Below the pieces are notes generated by a model that made no database searches, was not told the origin of the DNA, and saw only the letters and a program-made list of their open reading frames with translations. The translations under genes and the position numbers were made by a program. 64,000 bases of DNA, from assembly GCA_963781345.1 (NCBI GenBank), contig CAWAFQ010000005.1, positions 186,001-250,000 on the forward strand. Reading direction: 5' to 3'. This stretch comes from JBBRHQ01 sp963781345 (lineage in GTDB: Bacteria > Actinomycetota > Thermoleophilia > Solirubrobacterales > 70-9). Shown piece after piece: positions 18,621-27,498 of the stretch. How positions within the stretch are numbered: position 1 is the stretch's first letter; each line of letters begins with the position of its first letter.

Positions 18621-19838
18621 GTGGCGACCGCGACCAGCAACGGCACCTCGGTGATCAAGCCCGATTTCGACACGGGCAGCAAGCACTTCATCTTCAGCCA
18701 GGAGCACGAGGATCTGAGGGAGTCGCTGACCTCGTGGGTCAAGAAGGAGCTCTACCCGCACCGCAACGAGTGGGAGGAGACCTACTGGCCGACCGAGGTG
18801 ATGAAGCGCGCCGGGGACCTCGGCTTCCTCGGTCTCTGCTTCCCGGAGGAGTACGGCGGCCAGGGTGGCGACTACTACTACTCGCTGGTTCGGGCAGAGT
18901 CGATGAGCCACGCCGGCTCGGGCGGGACCAACATGGCGTTCGCGGTGCAGACCGACATGGTCCTGCCGCCCGTTCACCTACTCGGCACCGAGGAGCAAAA
19001 GCAGCGCTACCTCGTGCCGGGGATCAAGGGGGACAAGGTGGGCTGCCTCGGGATCACCGAGCCCGGCGCCGGGTCCGACGTCGCCGGCATCCGCACGACC
19101 GCGATCCGCGATGGCGACGAGTACGTCATCAACGGATCGAAGACATTCATCACCAACGGGCCGCGGGCCGACTTCATCGTCCTCGTCGCCAAGACCGACC
19201 CCGAGGCACGCCACGAGGGGATTACCCTGTTCCTCGTCGATCTGCGCGATGAGAACGGCGAGACGGTCCCAGGCTTCACGGTCTCGGCCGAGCTGGAGAA
19301 GATGGGAATGCACTCCTCCGACACCGGGGAGCTCGCCTTCGATGACCTCCGCGTCCCCGCCGACGCCGTTCTCGGAGAGATCGGCAAGGGCTTCTACCAC
19401 ATCAGCTGGGAGCTCCAGGGAGAGCGCCTGGTCGCCGCCGCCGGCTGCCACGCAGGGGCCGAGCGGATGATCGAGAAGACCCTCGAGTACGCGAAGGAGC
19501 GCGAGGCATTCGGGCGCCCGATCGGGAAGTTCCAGGCGATCCGCCACAAGTTCGCCGAGATGGCGACCAAGACCGAGGCGGCGAAGCAGTTCACCTACGC
19601 GACCGCCTGGCGCTTCGCCAACGGCGAGTATCCGGTGCGCGAGATCACGATGGCGAAGCTGTTCTCCTCGCGAGTCGCCTGCGAGGTCGCCGACGAGTGC
19701 GTCCAGATCCTCGGTGGCTACGGCTACATGAAGGAGTACGAGATCGAGCGCTCCTACCGCGACGTCCGCCTCAACCGGATCGGCGCCGGCACCGACGAGG
19801 TGATGCTCGACGTGATCGGGCGCTCCTACGGGCTCTGA
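18621..19838 (+). CDS. Acyl-CoA dehydrogenase
   Basis: 405 aa flavoprotein with GTG start after GGAGAG. Complete ACAD fold: N-terminal helices (SLTSWVKKELYPHRNEWEE), middle beta domain with GITEPGAGSDVAGI, and C-terminal helices with KEREAFGRPIGKFQAIRHK and ILGGYGYMKEYEIERSYRDV. It oxidises an acyl-CoA to the 2-enoyl-CoA, passing electrons to ETF. Transcribed divergently from an enoyl-CoA hydratase gene, so the two would act in sequence. Chain-length or branched specificity cannot be decided by eye; isovaleryl/short-branched type is plausible given the carboxylase nearby. Confidence 0.92.
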   Translation: MATATSNGTSVIKPDFDTGSKHFIFSQEHEDLRESLTSWVKKELYPHRNEWEETYWPTEVMKRAGDLGFLGLCFPEEYGGQGGDYYYSLVRAESMSHAGSGGTNMAFAVQTDMVLPPVHLLGTEEQKQRYLVPGIKGDKVGCLGITEPGAGSDVAGIRTTAIRDGDEYVINGSKTFITNGPRADFIVLVAKTDPEARHEGITLFLVDLRDENGETVPGFTVSAELEKMGMHSSDTGELAFDDLRVPADAVLGEIGKGFYHISWELQGERLVAAAGCHAGAERMIEKTLEYAKEREAFGRPIGKFQAIRHKFAEMATKTEAAKQFTYATAWRFANGEYPVREITMAKLFSSRVACEVADECVQILGGYGYMKEYEIERSYRDVRLNRIGAGTDEVMLDVIGRSYGL

Positions 19839-19882
19839 TATTCGGCCAATTCGTCCCCTCCGACGGGTCGAGTCGCTATTAA

Positions 19883-20620
19883 TTACCCCCTATCGCTTCG
19901 ATCAGGAACCATAGGCAGGGCCTGCGGTGGGTTGTCTGCGCCGCCGCCGCACTGGCAGCGCTTGCGTCGCTCGGGGCACCGAGCGACGCAGCACCCGAGG
20001 GCCAGATCGTCATCCGTGGCGCCGGCTCCGGCTCGCACCTGCTGCTGACCGTGTCAGGAAACAGCATCGTCGCCGACGGCTACATGGCTCCGTCGCGGCC
20101 GAGGGGCTGCCGCTTCACCCGCTACCGCCTCAGGGCTGTCTGCCCGCTCGGCGGCAACTCGTCGCTCCAGGTCGTGATGGGACCCTCCGGTGATATGGTC
20201 GAGGTGCTCGACCGCCTCCCCATTCCGCTGACGATCTACCTCGGAAACGGGTCGGACAAGTTCATCGGCAACGGCGAGCGCGACACCTGCTACCCGCAGG
20301 GCTCGAGGCGCAACCGCTGTATCGGCGGTCCCGGCGATGACATCTGCATCACCGGCCCCCGTAACTCCGATTGCGTCGGAGGTCCCGGCGATGACTTCTG
20401 CAAGCACGGCAGCGGCAGCGACGGCTGCTGGGGCGGCGGGGGCCGCGACGTCTGCGTCATGGGCCCCGGCCACGACGGCTGCCACGGCGGCCCCGGCCGC
20501 GACCGCCTCTACGGCGGCTCCTCAAGCGATCAGCTCTACGGAGGTGGCGGCTTTGACCTCTGCGATGGCGGTCCCGGGATCGGCAACTCGCACACCTGCG
20601 AGTCGGGCCCCCGCCACTGA
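19883..20620 (+). CDS. Secreted RTX-like repeat protein with regularly spaced cysteines; start uncertain
   Basis: A GTG at 20051 opens 189 aa. The same frame runs back to a TAA at 19880-19882 and encodes a signal peptide there (GLRWVVCAAAALAALASLGA, ending APSDA). No ATG, GTG or TTG lies between the stop and 20051, so the true start is CTG, ATC or hidden by an indel. A TATTAAT box sits at 19877-19883. The mature part holds RTX-like nonapeptides (GGPGDDxC, GNGSDKF, LYGGGGFD), which bind calcium in this family. Unusually, about one Cys occurs per repeat, suggesting disulfide-locked beta-rolls. Confidence 0.65.
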   Translation, partial: LPPIASIRNHRQGLRWVVCAAAALAALASLGAPSDAAPEGQIVIRGAGSGSHLLLTVSGNSIVADGYMAPSRPRGCRFTRYRLRAVCPLGGNSSLQVVMGPSGDMVEVLDRLPIPLTIYLGNGSDKFIGNGERDTCYPQGSRRNRCIGGPGDDICITGPRNSDCVGGPGDDFCKHGSGSDGCWGGGGRDVCVMGPGHDGCHGGPGRDRLYGGSSSDQLYGGGGFDLCDGGPGIGNSHTCESGPRH

Positions 20621-20623
20621 CCC

Positions 20624-20641
20624 GGCCCCCCCGGGGGGGCC
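20624..20641. terminator. Perfect GC palindrome after the RTX-like gene
   Basis: GGCCCCCCCGGGGGGGCC is a perfect 18-bp palindrome starting 4 nt after the stop at 20620. It has no loop and no T-tract, so termination is only possible, not certain. A short direct repeat (GCCTGGCCC, twice) follows at 20701-20719. Confidence 0.3.
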
Positions 20642-20736
20642 CGGGGAGGGCCGAACGGTACGTTTCGTCTCCCATACAGCGGTAACGTCAGGTTCGGCCC
20701 GCCTGGCCCGCCTGGCCCGCCGCTGGTGGCGATGCC

Positions 20737-21171
20737 ATGTCTAGACTCGACCATGTCCGCTCTTACTACGAGGCGCTCAACGGCGGTGACGCCGCGCTGA
20801 TCGCCTCGCACTTCACCGACGACGCCGTCCACTACTACACGCGGCTGGGTCCGCACGAGACCGCCGAGACGATCGGCGGCTACGCGGCCTGGGCGGTCGC
20901 CAACATCGACGGCCAGTGGTACCTGGAGCACGGGATCGAGGGCGACGGCGAGGTCGTGATCGAGTGGACGATGACCTGGCGCGACCCCGGCTCGGGCGAG
21001 AAGCGCCTCGACCGCGGCACGGAGTGGTTTCGCTTCCGCGACGGGCTCATCTGCGAGGTCCGCGCCTATCACCACGGCGGCCCGAAGAACCCCCAGGGAG
21101 ACCTGCTCGGCTTCGACCACGAGGGCCGCGGCTACCAGATGCTCGAGGATTGGCAGGCGCCCGGCGACTGA
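20737..21171 (+). CDS. SnoaL-like / NTF2-fold protein
   Basis: 144 aa with the SnoaL-like cone fold: MSRLDHVRSYYEALNGGDAA start, FTDDAVHYY, then EGDGEVVIEWTMTWRD and WFRFRDGLICEVRAYHH, the usual strand order. Such proteins are small hydrolases, isomerases or ligand-binding domains. It is encoded 62 nt upstream of an acyl-CoA dehydrogenase in the same direction and may act on an acyl or polyketide-like substrate. ATG 20737 preferred over 20732, which is out of frame. Function only at fold level. Confidence 0.75.
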   Translation: MSRLDHVRSYYEALNGGDAALIASHFTDDAVHYYTRLGPHETAETIGGYAAWAVANIDGQWYLEHGIEGDGEVVIEWTMTWRDPGSGEKRLDRGTEWFRFRDGLICEVRAYHHGGPKNPQGDLLGFDHEGRGYQMLEDWQAPGD

Positions 21172-21221
21172 TCGGCGGGCCTGGGGGTACGGGCCGCGCG
21201 CAGCGCCAGGGCGGACCGCGC

Positions 21222-21227
21222 TACGGT
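21222..21227 (+). promoter_or_regulatory. -10-like TACGGT before GTG at 21234
   Basis: TACGGT ends 6 nt before the GTG start of the second acyl-CoA dehydrogenase, with no ribosome-binding site between. Confidence 0.3.
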
Positions 21228-21233
21228 CAGGGC

Positions 21234-22412
21234 GTGAGCGTGATCAAGGACAGCGGCGAGCGGGCGACGATGCCCCCGTTCGGCCCCGAGCACGAGGAGC
21301 TGCGCCAGACGGTGCGCCGCTTCGTCAGCAACGAGATCGCGCCCAATGTCGAGGAGTGGGAGACCGCGCGCGAGTTCCCGCGCGAGCTCTTCGAGCGCTG
21401 CGGGGAGCTGGGCTTGCTCGGCCTCAAGTTCCCCGAGGAATACGGCGGACAGGGCGGCACCCACCTCCACGATGCGGTCTGGGTCGAGGAGCTCTCGCGC
21501 TCGGGCGCCTCGGGCGGCGTCGGCGCCGGCATCAACGCGCACGCCTCGATCGCGATGCCGCCGGTCTTTGCCTTCGGCACCGAGGAGCAGCGCCAGCGCT
21601 GGATCGTCCCGGGAATTCGGGGCGAGAAGATCGGGGCGCTGGGGATCACCGAGCCCGGTGCCGGCTCCGACGTCGCCGGGATCCGCACCTTCGCGCGACG
21701 CGTCAACGGCGGCTACGTCGTCAACGGCGCCAAGACCTTCATCACCAACGGCGTCCGCGCCGACTTCCTCGTCTGCGCCACGAAGACGACCGAGGAGGGC
21801 GGCCACGGCGGCATCTCCTTCCTCGTCCTCGAGCGCGAGATGCCAGGGTACGAGGTCGCTCGCAAGCTGGAGAAAATGGGATGGCACTCCTCCGACACCG
21901 GCGAGCTCTCCTTCACCGACGTCGAGGTCCCGGCCGAGAACCTGCTCGGGACTGAGAACGGCGGCTTCGCCCTGATCATGGCCAACTTCGCCTGGGAGCG
22001 GCTGCTGATGGCGATCGGCGCCGTCGGCGGGATGGGGCGGGTGATCGAGACGACGATCGAATACGCAAAGGAGCGCGAGGCCTTCGGTCGCCCGATCGGC
22101 TCCTTCCAGTCGATCCGCCACAAGGTCGCCGAGATGGCGACCAAGGCCGAGGCCTCCCGCGCGATCACCTACAACGCCCTGCGCCTCTTCCACGAGGGCC
22201 GCGACTGCATCCGCGAGGTGACGATGGCCAAGCTCGTCACCCAGCGCGGCCTGGTCGAGATCTGCGACGACGCCCTGCAGATCCACGGCGGCTACGGCTA
22301 CATGCGCGAGTACGGGATCGAGCGCGCCCTTCGCGACGCCCGCCTCGGCCCGATCGGCGGCGGCACCGACGAGATCATGAAGGAGATCCTCGGCAAGCAG
22401 ATGGGTCTGTAG
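21234..22412 (+). CDS. Acyl-CoA dehydrogenase
   Basis: 392 aa from GTG 21234. The frame is open upstream to 20916, but that part is a shadow of the SnoaL-like gene. Signatures: GITEPGAGSDVAGIRT, GAKTFITNG, KEREAFGRPIGSFQSIRHK and IHGGYGYMREYGIERALRDA near the C-terminus. It resembles the dehydrogenase at 18621 closely enough to suggest an old duplication. It would oxidise an acyl-CoA in the same catabolic block, with ETF as acceptor; substrate unknown. Confidence 0.92.
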   Translation: MSVIKDSGERATMPPFGPEHEELRQTVRRFVSNEIAPNVEEWETAREFPRELFERCGELGLLGLKFPEEYGGQGGTHLHDAVWVEELSRSGASGGVGAGINAHASIAMPPVFAFGTEEQRQRWIVPGIRGEKIGALGITEPGAGSDVAGIRTFARRVNGGYVVNGAKTFITNGVRADFLVCATKTTEEGGHGGISFLVLEREMPGYEVARKLEKMGWHSSDTGELSFTDVEVPAENLLGTENGGFALIMANFAWERLLMAIGAVGGMGRVIETTIEYAKEREAFGRPIGSFQSIRHKVAEMATKAEASRAITYNALRLFHEGRDCIREVTMAKLVTQRGLVEICDDALQIHGGYGYMREYGIERALRDARLGPIGGGTDEIMKEILGKQMGL

Positions 22413-22459
22413 TACTCGGCGATCCGTCCATCGTGGTCCGATCCGACCGTTCGGCGGGC

Positions 22460-22465
22460 TAGCCT
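22460..22465 (+). promoter_or_regulatory. -10-like TAGCCT before ATG at 22475
   Basis: TAGCCT ends 9 nt before the ATG of the beta-helix gene and no ribosome-binding site is visible, consistent with a leaderless message. Confidence 0.35.
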
Positions 22466-22474
22466 GGCGCGACG

Positions 22475-24637
22475 ATGCGGAAGTTTCCAGGGGGTGGTCG
22501 GCCGCGGTTTCCTGCGCTGTTCGCGCTCCCTGCGGTCCTCCTGCTCGTCTCGCCGGCGGGGGCCGAGGCTGGGCAGCGCTTCTGGGTCTCTCCCGCCGGC
22601 TCCGATTCGGCCTCCGGCGCCAAGGCGGCTCCCTTCGCCACCCTGGAGCGGGCCCAGCGGGCGGTACGAAGCTCGCTGCGGCGCCTCCCCAGGGCGGACG
22701 TCACCGTCATTCTGCGCGGCGGCGTCTATCGCCTCAGCAGGCCGCTGGTGCTCACGGGCGCCGACTCGCCGGGTGGCGGTCATCGGGTCGTCTTCCGCGC
22801 CTACAGGCGCGAGCGACCGCTCATCTCGGGAGCGCGGCGAATTCCCGGCTCGGCCTGGTCGCCGCTCGACGGCACGGCCGGTATCTGGCGCGCCCGCGTC
22901 GGAAGTTTGCGCTCACGCGAGCTCTACGTCGACGGGAGGCGAGCGCGCCTCGCCTCGACCGGCGGCTACCCGGCCGGGTTCCGGCCGAGCTGGAACGGCG
23001 GCGGGCCCGCGAGCGGGATCGAGTACCTGCCGAGCATCAGGCCGAGCGGCTTCAACCCTCCCGGGTGGGCAAACCCGGCGAAGTGGACCAACGTCTCAGA
23101 CATCGAGGCGATGATCCTGACCCAGTGGAAGACGATGACGGTGCCCGTGCGGTCGATAACCGCCGCCAAGGGACCCACGCCCGGCCTGATGCGGATGGCC
23201 GAGCCGGCGTGGAGGAACGCGATGGCCTTCCGCGACCCCAACGGCCAGCCGGGAATCTGGAGCTTCTGGCAGGTGACCCGCTTCCAGAACGCCTACCAGT
23301 TCCTCGACTCGGCGGGCGAGTTCTACCTCGATCATCGCCGCGGCTGGCTCTACTACAAGCCCTACCCGTGGCAGAACCTGAGGAGCGCCGATGTCGAGCT
23401 GCCCGTGCTCGAATCGCTGGTCGAGGGCAGGGGCAGCGCCGCCAAGCCCGTGAGGAACATCGAGTTCCGCGGGCTCTCGTTTGCCTACGCGACCTGGCTG
23501 GCGCCGGCGAGCAAGGACGGGTACGTCTCCGACCAGGCCGGCTTCCACCTGGTAGGCGGCAACCACCGGCCCAACGTGATCGGCCACGACCCCCATGACG
23601 CCGCCACCCCCGGCAACGTCTCCTTTCGCTACGCACATAACGTCCGCTTCGTCGGCGATCGCTTCCGCCACCTCGGTGCGATCGGCCTCGTGCTGGGCAC
23701 GGGCAGCCACGAAACGCTGGTCAAGGGCAGCACCTTCACCGACATCGGCTCCTCCGCGGTGCGGTTGAGCGGCATCTCCCGCGCCGACCACGCCCCCAGC
23801 GGCGCGGCGCAGACGAGCACCGCCAACACGATCTCCGGCAACCTGATCTCAAACGTCGGGTGGGAGTACCCGGACGCCCCGGGAATATTCATCGGCTTCT
23901 CCAGCGGCACCAGGGTCCTGGGCAACACCGTCCAGAGCGTGCCCTGGAGCGGGATCGCGCTCGGCTGGGGCTGGGGGCTGCTGGACCCCGGCGGCTTCCC
24001 CGGCCTGCCGATGGCGAATCAGTACCAGTGGGGCAACTGGGCAAAGCCGACGCCGAACCGAAACAGCGTCGTCGCCGGCAACACGATCCGCCGCTTCCTC
24101 GGCCGGCTCTGGGACGGCGGCGCGATCTACACGACGGGCTTTCAGGGAACGAGCCCGGGCAACGGCCTTCTGATCCGCAACAACACGGCCTACGACAAGC
24201 GCGCCGACGCCGCCGGCAACACGATCTACACCGACGGCGGCAGCCGCTACATCACCGTCCGGGGCAACACCTCCTACGACAACCCCATCGGGGCCCTCGA
24301 TTTCGGACCGCCGCCGCGAGACGGCGACCCGCTGCCCTATCCGAAGATCCTGAGTGACGGAAACGGCCTGCCCTACGGCTCCGACATCGGCGGCTGTAGG
24401 ACCTACGGCGACATCACCTACCGGGGCAACTCCTGGTTCCAGGCGCCGATGCAGACCGAGATGCAACTGGCAAATGCCATCTATGGCGGGATCTCGCCCG
24501 GCAAGCCCCCGCCCTACTCGCCGCAGGGCTTCTTCGACATCTGCCCCTATTCCACGGCCGGGATCAGCTACCCGACCAACCTCTCGTTCTCGGGGAACTC
24601 GATCTACACGCCGGCGTATTCCCCGAAGCCGAGGTAA
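22475..24637 (+). CDS. Secreted right-handed parallel beta-helix protein
   Basis: 720 aa. Signal peptide RFPALFALPAVLLLVSPAGA (about residues 10-30). The mature part starts with RFWVSPAGSDSASGAKAAPF, the common opening of Pel9/DUF1565-type beta-helix proteins. After a central Trp-rich stretch (WSFWQVTRFQNAYQFLDSAG) come PbH1-like coils with N-ladders (GNLISNVG, GNTVQSVP, NNTAYDKR, GNTSYDNP). Such proteins are mostly polysaccharide lyases or hydrolases acting outside the cell. Catalytic residues cannot be assigned. A 10-bp hairpin follows the stop. Confidence 0.85.
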   Translation: MRKFPGGGRPRFPALFALPAVLLLVSPAGAEAGQRFWVSPAGSDSASGAKAAPFATLERAQRAVRSSLRRLPRADVTVILRGGVYRLSRPLVLTGADSPGGGHRVVFRAYRRERPLISGARRIPGSAWSPLDGTAGIWRARVGSLRSRELYVDGRRARLASTGGYPAGFRPSWNGGGPASGIEYLPSIRPSGFNPPGWANPAKWTNVSDIEAMILTQWKTMTVPVRSITAAKGPTPGLMRMAEPAWRNAMAFRDPNGQPGIWSFWQVTRFQNAYQFLDSAGEFYLDHRRGWLYYKPYPWQNLRSADVELPVLESLVEGRGSAAKPVRNIEFRGLSFAYATWLAPASKDGYVSDQAGFHLVGGNHRPNVIGHDPHDAATPGNVSFRYAHNVRFVGDRFRHLGAIGLVLGTGSHETLVKGSTFTDIGSSAVRLSGISRADHAPSGAAQTSTANTISGNLISNVGWEYPDAPGIFIGFSSGTRVLGNTVQSVPWSGIALGWGWGLLDPGGFPGLPMANQYQWGNWAKPTPNRNSVVAGNTIRRFLGRLWDGGAIYTTGFQGTSPGNGLLIRNNTAYDKRADAAGNTIYTDGGSRYITVRGNTSYDNPIGALDFGPPPRDGDPLPYPKILSDGNGLPYGSDIGGCRTYGDITYRGNSWFQAPMQTEMQLANAIYGGISPGKPPPYSPQGFFDICPYSTAGISYPTNLSFSGNSIYTPAYSPKPR

Positions 24638-24648
24638 GTCCCCTCCGC

Positions 24649-24672
24649 CATCTCCGACGTGGGTCGGAGATG
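24649..24672. terminator. Hairpin after the beta-helix gene
   Basis: CATCTCCGAC-GTGG-GTCGGAGATG forms a perfect 10-bp stem with a 4-nt loop, 12 nt after the stop at 24637. No T-run follows, so it may be a weak terminator or an operator for the VOC gene. Confidence 0.45.
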
Positions 24673-24780
24673 CGACGATCCCCCCTGCCGCCCCCTGGTG
24701 CAGAAGCAGCCGGCAACGCCTGCGATCCTCTTCTTCCACCCGAAGGCGTATTCCGTATCCCACGAACAAAGGACGGCGCA

Positions 24781-25179
24781 ATGAGCACCGACACAGACCA
24801 GTTGATCACCGGCACCGACTTCGTGCCGATACCGATTAGCGACCTGGAGCGGGCCGTCGAGTTCTACGGCTCGACGCTGGGGCTTGCGCGCTCGGTGTAC
24901 ATGCCGGAGCGCAACTTCGCCGAGTTCGAGACCGGCAACCTCACCCTGAGCGTCCTCAATGCCGAGAAGATGGGGATTCCCCACGGAACGATCCAGGTTC
25001 ACATCGCCCTGCATGTCGATGACGTCGCCGACGCGCGGCGGATACTCGAAGAGCGCGGCGTCGAGTTCGAGGGCGACGTCTTCGACACCGGCGTCTGCCA
25101 CATGGCGTTCTTCAGAGACCCGGACGGAAACGCGCTGATGCTCCATCACCGCTACGCGCCGCGCGTCACCGAAGCCTGA
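24781..25179 (+). CDS. VOC-superfamily (glyoxalase/dioxygenase-like) protein
   Basis: 132 aa from ATG 24781 with AAAGGA 9 nt upstream; an earlier in-frame ATG at 24670 lies in non-coding sequence. Two beta-alpha-beta-beta-beta halves: FVPIPISDLERAVEFYGSTL in the first, and HIALHVDDVADARRIL then FFRDPDGNALMLHHR in the second. These carry the expected His/Glu metal-site regions. VOC proteins include glyoxalases, ring-cleaving dioxygenases and binding proteins; the specific reaction is not readable. Confidence 0.85.
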   Translation: MSTDTDQLITGTDFVPIPISDLERAVEFYGSTLGLARSVYMPERNFAEFETGNLTLSVLNAEKMGIPHGTIQVHIALHVDDVADARRILEERGVEFEGDVFDTGVCHMAFFRDPDGNALMLHHRYAPRVTEA

Positions 25180-25308
25180 GCGCATCGACCGGCTTCCTGC
25201 GAGATCCCGGTTGTGAGGGACGACCAGCGCATCGCCGGGCGCGCCAGGGGTTTCTAGGGTCAGCGGCCCAAAAACGGGCGGAACGCATCGCGTTGCGAAG
25301 GAGCGCGC

Positions 25309-27498
25309 ATGTCCCCAGGTCTCGGCAGCTACGTCGCGGGCTCGGCCGGCCTCGTTGGGATCGCCGGGGCGCTGCTTGCCGGCGGTTACTGGCTGCGCCG
25401 CTGGGTGGCACCCGAGCTGGGCGGCGCGGTCGCGCGGCTCGCCGAGCTCGTCCTGGCCACCTCCACGCTGGTGGTGGCGCTGGAGCTGGTGGGCAGCTTC
25501 GGCCTGCTGGAGCGAGGATGGGTGATCGGCGCCTGCCTCGCCGCCGGTTGCGGCGAGGCGATCCTCGGGCACAGTAGGTGCCCATCCCCAGCCCGCGCGG
25601 CGCCCGTTCCCCGGGTGCCCCTCTGGGCCACCCTGCTCGCTCTCGGCGCCGCCTCGGTCCTCGTCGCGCAGTGGTGCTCACCCACCCTTCTCAACGTCGG
25701 CCAGGGGATCTTCGGCGGCGATGCGACCTGGTACCACCTGCCCTTCGCGGCACGCTTCGCCCAGCTGCACTCGACCTGGCAGCTTCACTTCACCGACCCC
25801 CTGCAGCTCAGCGCCTGGTTTTACCCGGCCAGCTCGGAGCTTCTGCACTCGGCCGGGATCGTGCTCTTCGGCTCCGACTGGCTCTCGCCGCTGCTCAACC
25901 TCGGGTGGCTGGCCCTCGCGATGCTGGGTGGATACTGCGTCGGCCGCCCATTCGGGGTCGGGCCGTCGACACTCATAGCCTCGATGCTGGTCCTCGGGTC
26001 GGGGATCCTGATCGAGTCCCAGGCCGGCGACGCCGGGAACGACTTGATGGCGATCGCGCTGCTGATCGCGATGGCGGCACTCCTCCTCAACGGCCGCGTC
26101 GAGCGCGATGCGCCCGGCGAGCAGCCTGCCCGGCTCGGGACCGGACCCCTGGCCATCGCCGGCCTCGCCGGTGGGCTCGCCGCCTCGGTCAAGCTGACGA
26201 TGCTCGCCCCGGTCGGGGCGATCGTGCTCGGAGTTGTGCTGCTCGCCGAGCGGGGGCGGCGAGTGCGCACCGCGGCCGCCCTCGGGGCGGGCTCGCTGAT
26301 CACGGGTGGCTACTGGTACCTGCGAAACCTCGCCCACGCCGGAAGCCCCCTGCCCCAGATCGGTGGGCTCGGCCCGCTCGGGCTGCCCCACCCGGACCAG
26401 ATGCCGCTCTATCCGCGCGACCCGCACAGCGTCGCCCACTATCTGCTCGGCCATCCGGGCGCCTACCGGGAATGGATCGTGCCGCAGCTCGGTCAAGCGT
26501 TCGGCCCGCTCTTCTGGCTGATCCTTGGCATAGCCCTGCTCGGCGCCGTGCACGCGATCGTGGCCTCGCGCGATCGGGTGCTTGCGACGATCGGGGCCGC
26601 GGCCTTGATCACCGCCGCCGTCTATGTCCTCCTTCCCCTCTCCGCGGCGGGCCCGGAGGGAGAGCTGAAGGGGTTCTTCTCCAACACTCGCTATCTGGCG
26701 CCGGCCCTGGCCCTGGGGCTGGTGCTCGCCCCCGTCGCGCGCCCGCTGCGAGCCAACCGGGTCCGGACCGCAGCCACCCTGCTGGCGCTGGCGGCGATCT
26801 GCGCGCTCGGCACCATCGCCCGTGCGCCCTGGTACTCGCACTACACGGCGGCTGGGGCTCTGCTCACCCTCGGGGTGGTCCTGGCGCCGGTCGCGATCGA
26901 GGCGCTGGGCCGGAGGGGGAAGAGGGTCAGAGCCGTGGCGCTCGCCGGCGGCGGCGCGGTCCTGGCGCTGATCCTCGCGCTCGGCCGCGGGCAGGAAGTC
27001 CGCCACTCCCGGGTCCACTACAGCCGCGGGGTCCTCAGCAGGCGGGCGACCCGGCACTCGCTCGCGACCTTTGCCTGGGCCCGCGAGTTGAGCCACAGGA
27101 GGATCGCGATCGCCGGTTCGGGCGAGCTCTTCTTCGCCCAGTACCTCTTCTACGGGGCGGACGCATCGAACTGGGTCCAGTACGTCGGAGAGCCCGGGCC
27201 GCACGGTGGCTACCGGGTCGCGTCCGGTTGCCGAGCCCTGCGGCGGCAGATCAACCGGGGGCGGTTCGACTTCCTGGTGATCAGCCGCTGGGGCGACGAC
27301 GCCCCCGATCGCCGCCGCTTCCCGATCCGCGCCTGGGTCAGGGCCGACCCGGCCCTGGAGCGGATCCGCCGCGAGGACGTGAGGCCGCAGACTGTCTGGA
27401 CTTACCGGATCGAGGGCCGCCTCGACCCCTCCGGCTGCGGCGGCGGCACCGCCGCGGCGCAACCACCGGAGTCGCTCGGGGCTAGCGGCGGCCCGTGA
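25309..27498 (+). CDS. GT-C-type polytopic membrane glycosyltransferase-like protein
   Basis: 729 aa with about 12 membrane helices, ATG 25309 preceded by GAAGGAG. The first extracytoplasmic loop carries FGGDATWYHLPFAARFA, in the place where GT-C enzymes carry the acidic catalytic motif. A soluble C-terminal part (about residues 575-729, with FDFLVISRWGDDAPDRRRF) is outside the membrane. Probably uses a polyprenyl-phosphate sugar donor to modify a glycan or protein. No close family name is certain. Its last 17 nt overlap the convergent multicopper oxidase gene. Confidence 0.75.
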   Translation: MSPGLGSYVAGSAGLVGIAGALLAGGYWLRRWVAPELGGAVARLAELVLATSTLVVALELVGSFGLLERGWVIGACLAAGCGEAILGHSRCPSPARAAPVPRVPLWATLLALGAASVLVAQWCSPTLLNVGQGIFGGDATWYHLPFAARFAQLHSTWQLHFTDPLQLSAWFYPASSELLHSAGIVLFGSDWLSPLLNLGWLALAMLGGYCVGRPFGVGPSTLIASMLVLGSGILIESQAGDAGNDLMAIALLIAMAALLLNGRVERDAPGEQPARLGTGPLAIAGLAGGLAASVKLTMLAPVGAIVLGVVLLAERGRRVRTAAALGAGSLITGGYWYLRNLAHAGSPLPQIGGLGPLGLPHPDQMPLYPRDPHSVAHYLLGHPGAYREWIVPQLGQAFGPLFWLILGIALLGAVHAIVASRDRVLATIGAAALITAAVYVLLPLSAAGPEGELKGFFSNTRYLAPALALGLVLAPVARPLRANRVRTAATLLALAAICALGTIARAPWYSHYTAAGALLTLGVVLAPVAIEALGRRGKRVRAVALAGGGAVLALILALGRGQEVRHSRVHYSRGVLSRRATRHSLATFAWARELSHRRIAIAGSGELFFAQYLFYGADASNWVQYVGEPGPHGGYRVASGCRALRRQINRGRFDFLVISRWGDDAPDRRRFPIRAWVRADPALERIRREDVRPQTVWTYRIEGRLDPSGCGGGTAAAQPPESLGASGGP

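Noticed and set aside
25678..27462. 594-aa open frame on the minus strand
   Set aside because: Antisense of the GT-C membrane gene, which has an SD, start and membrane helices; the shadow is acidic and repetitive.
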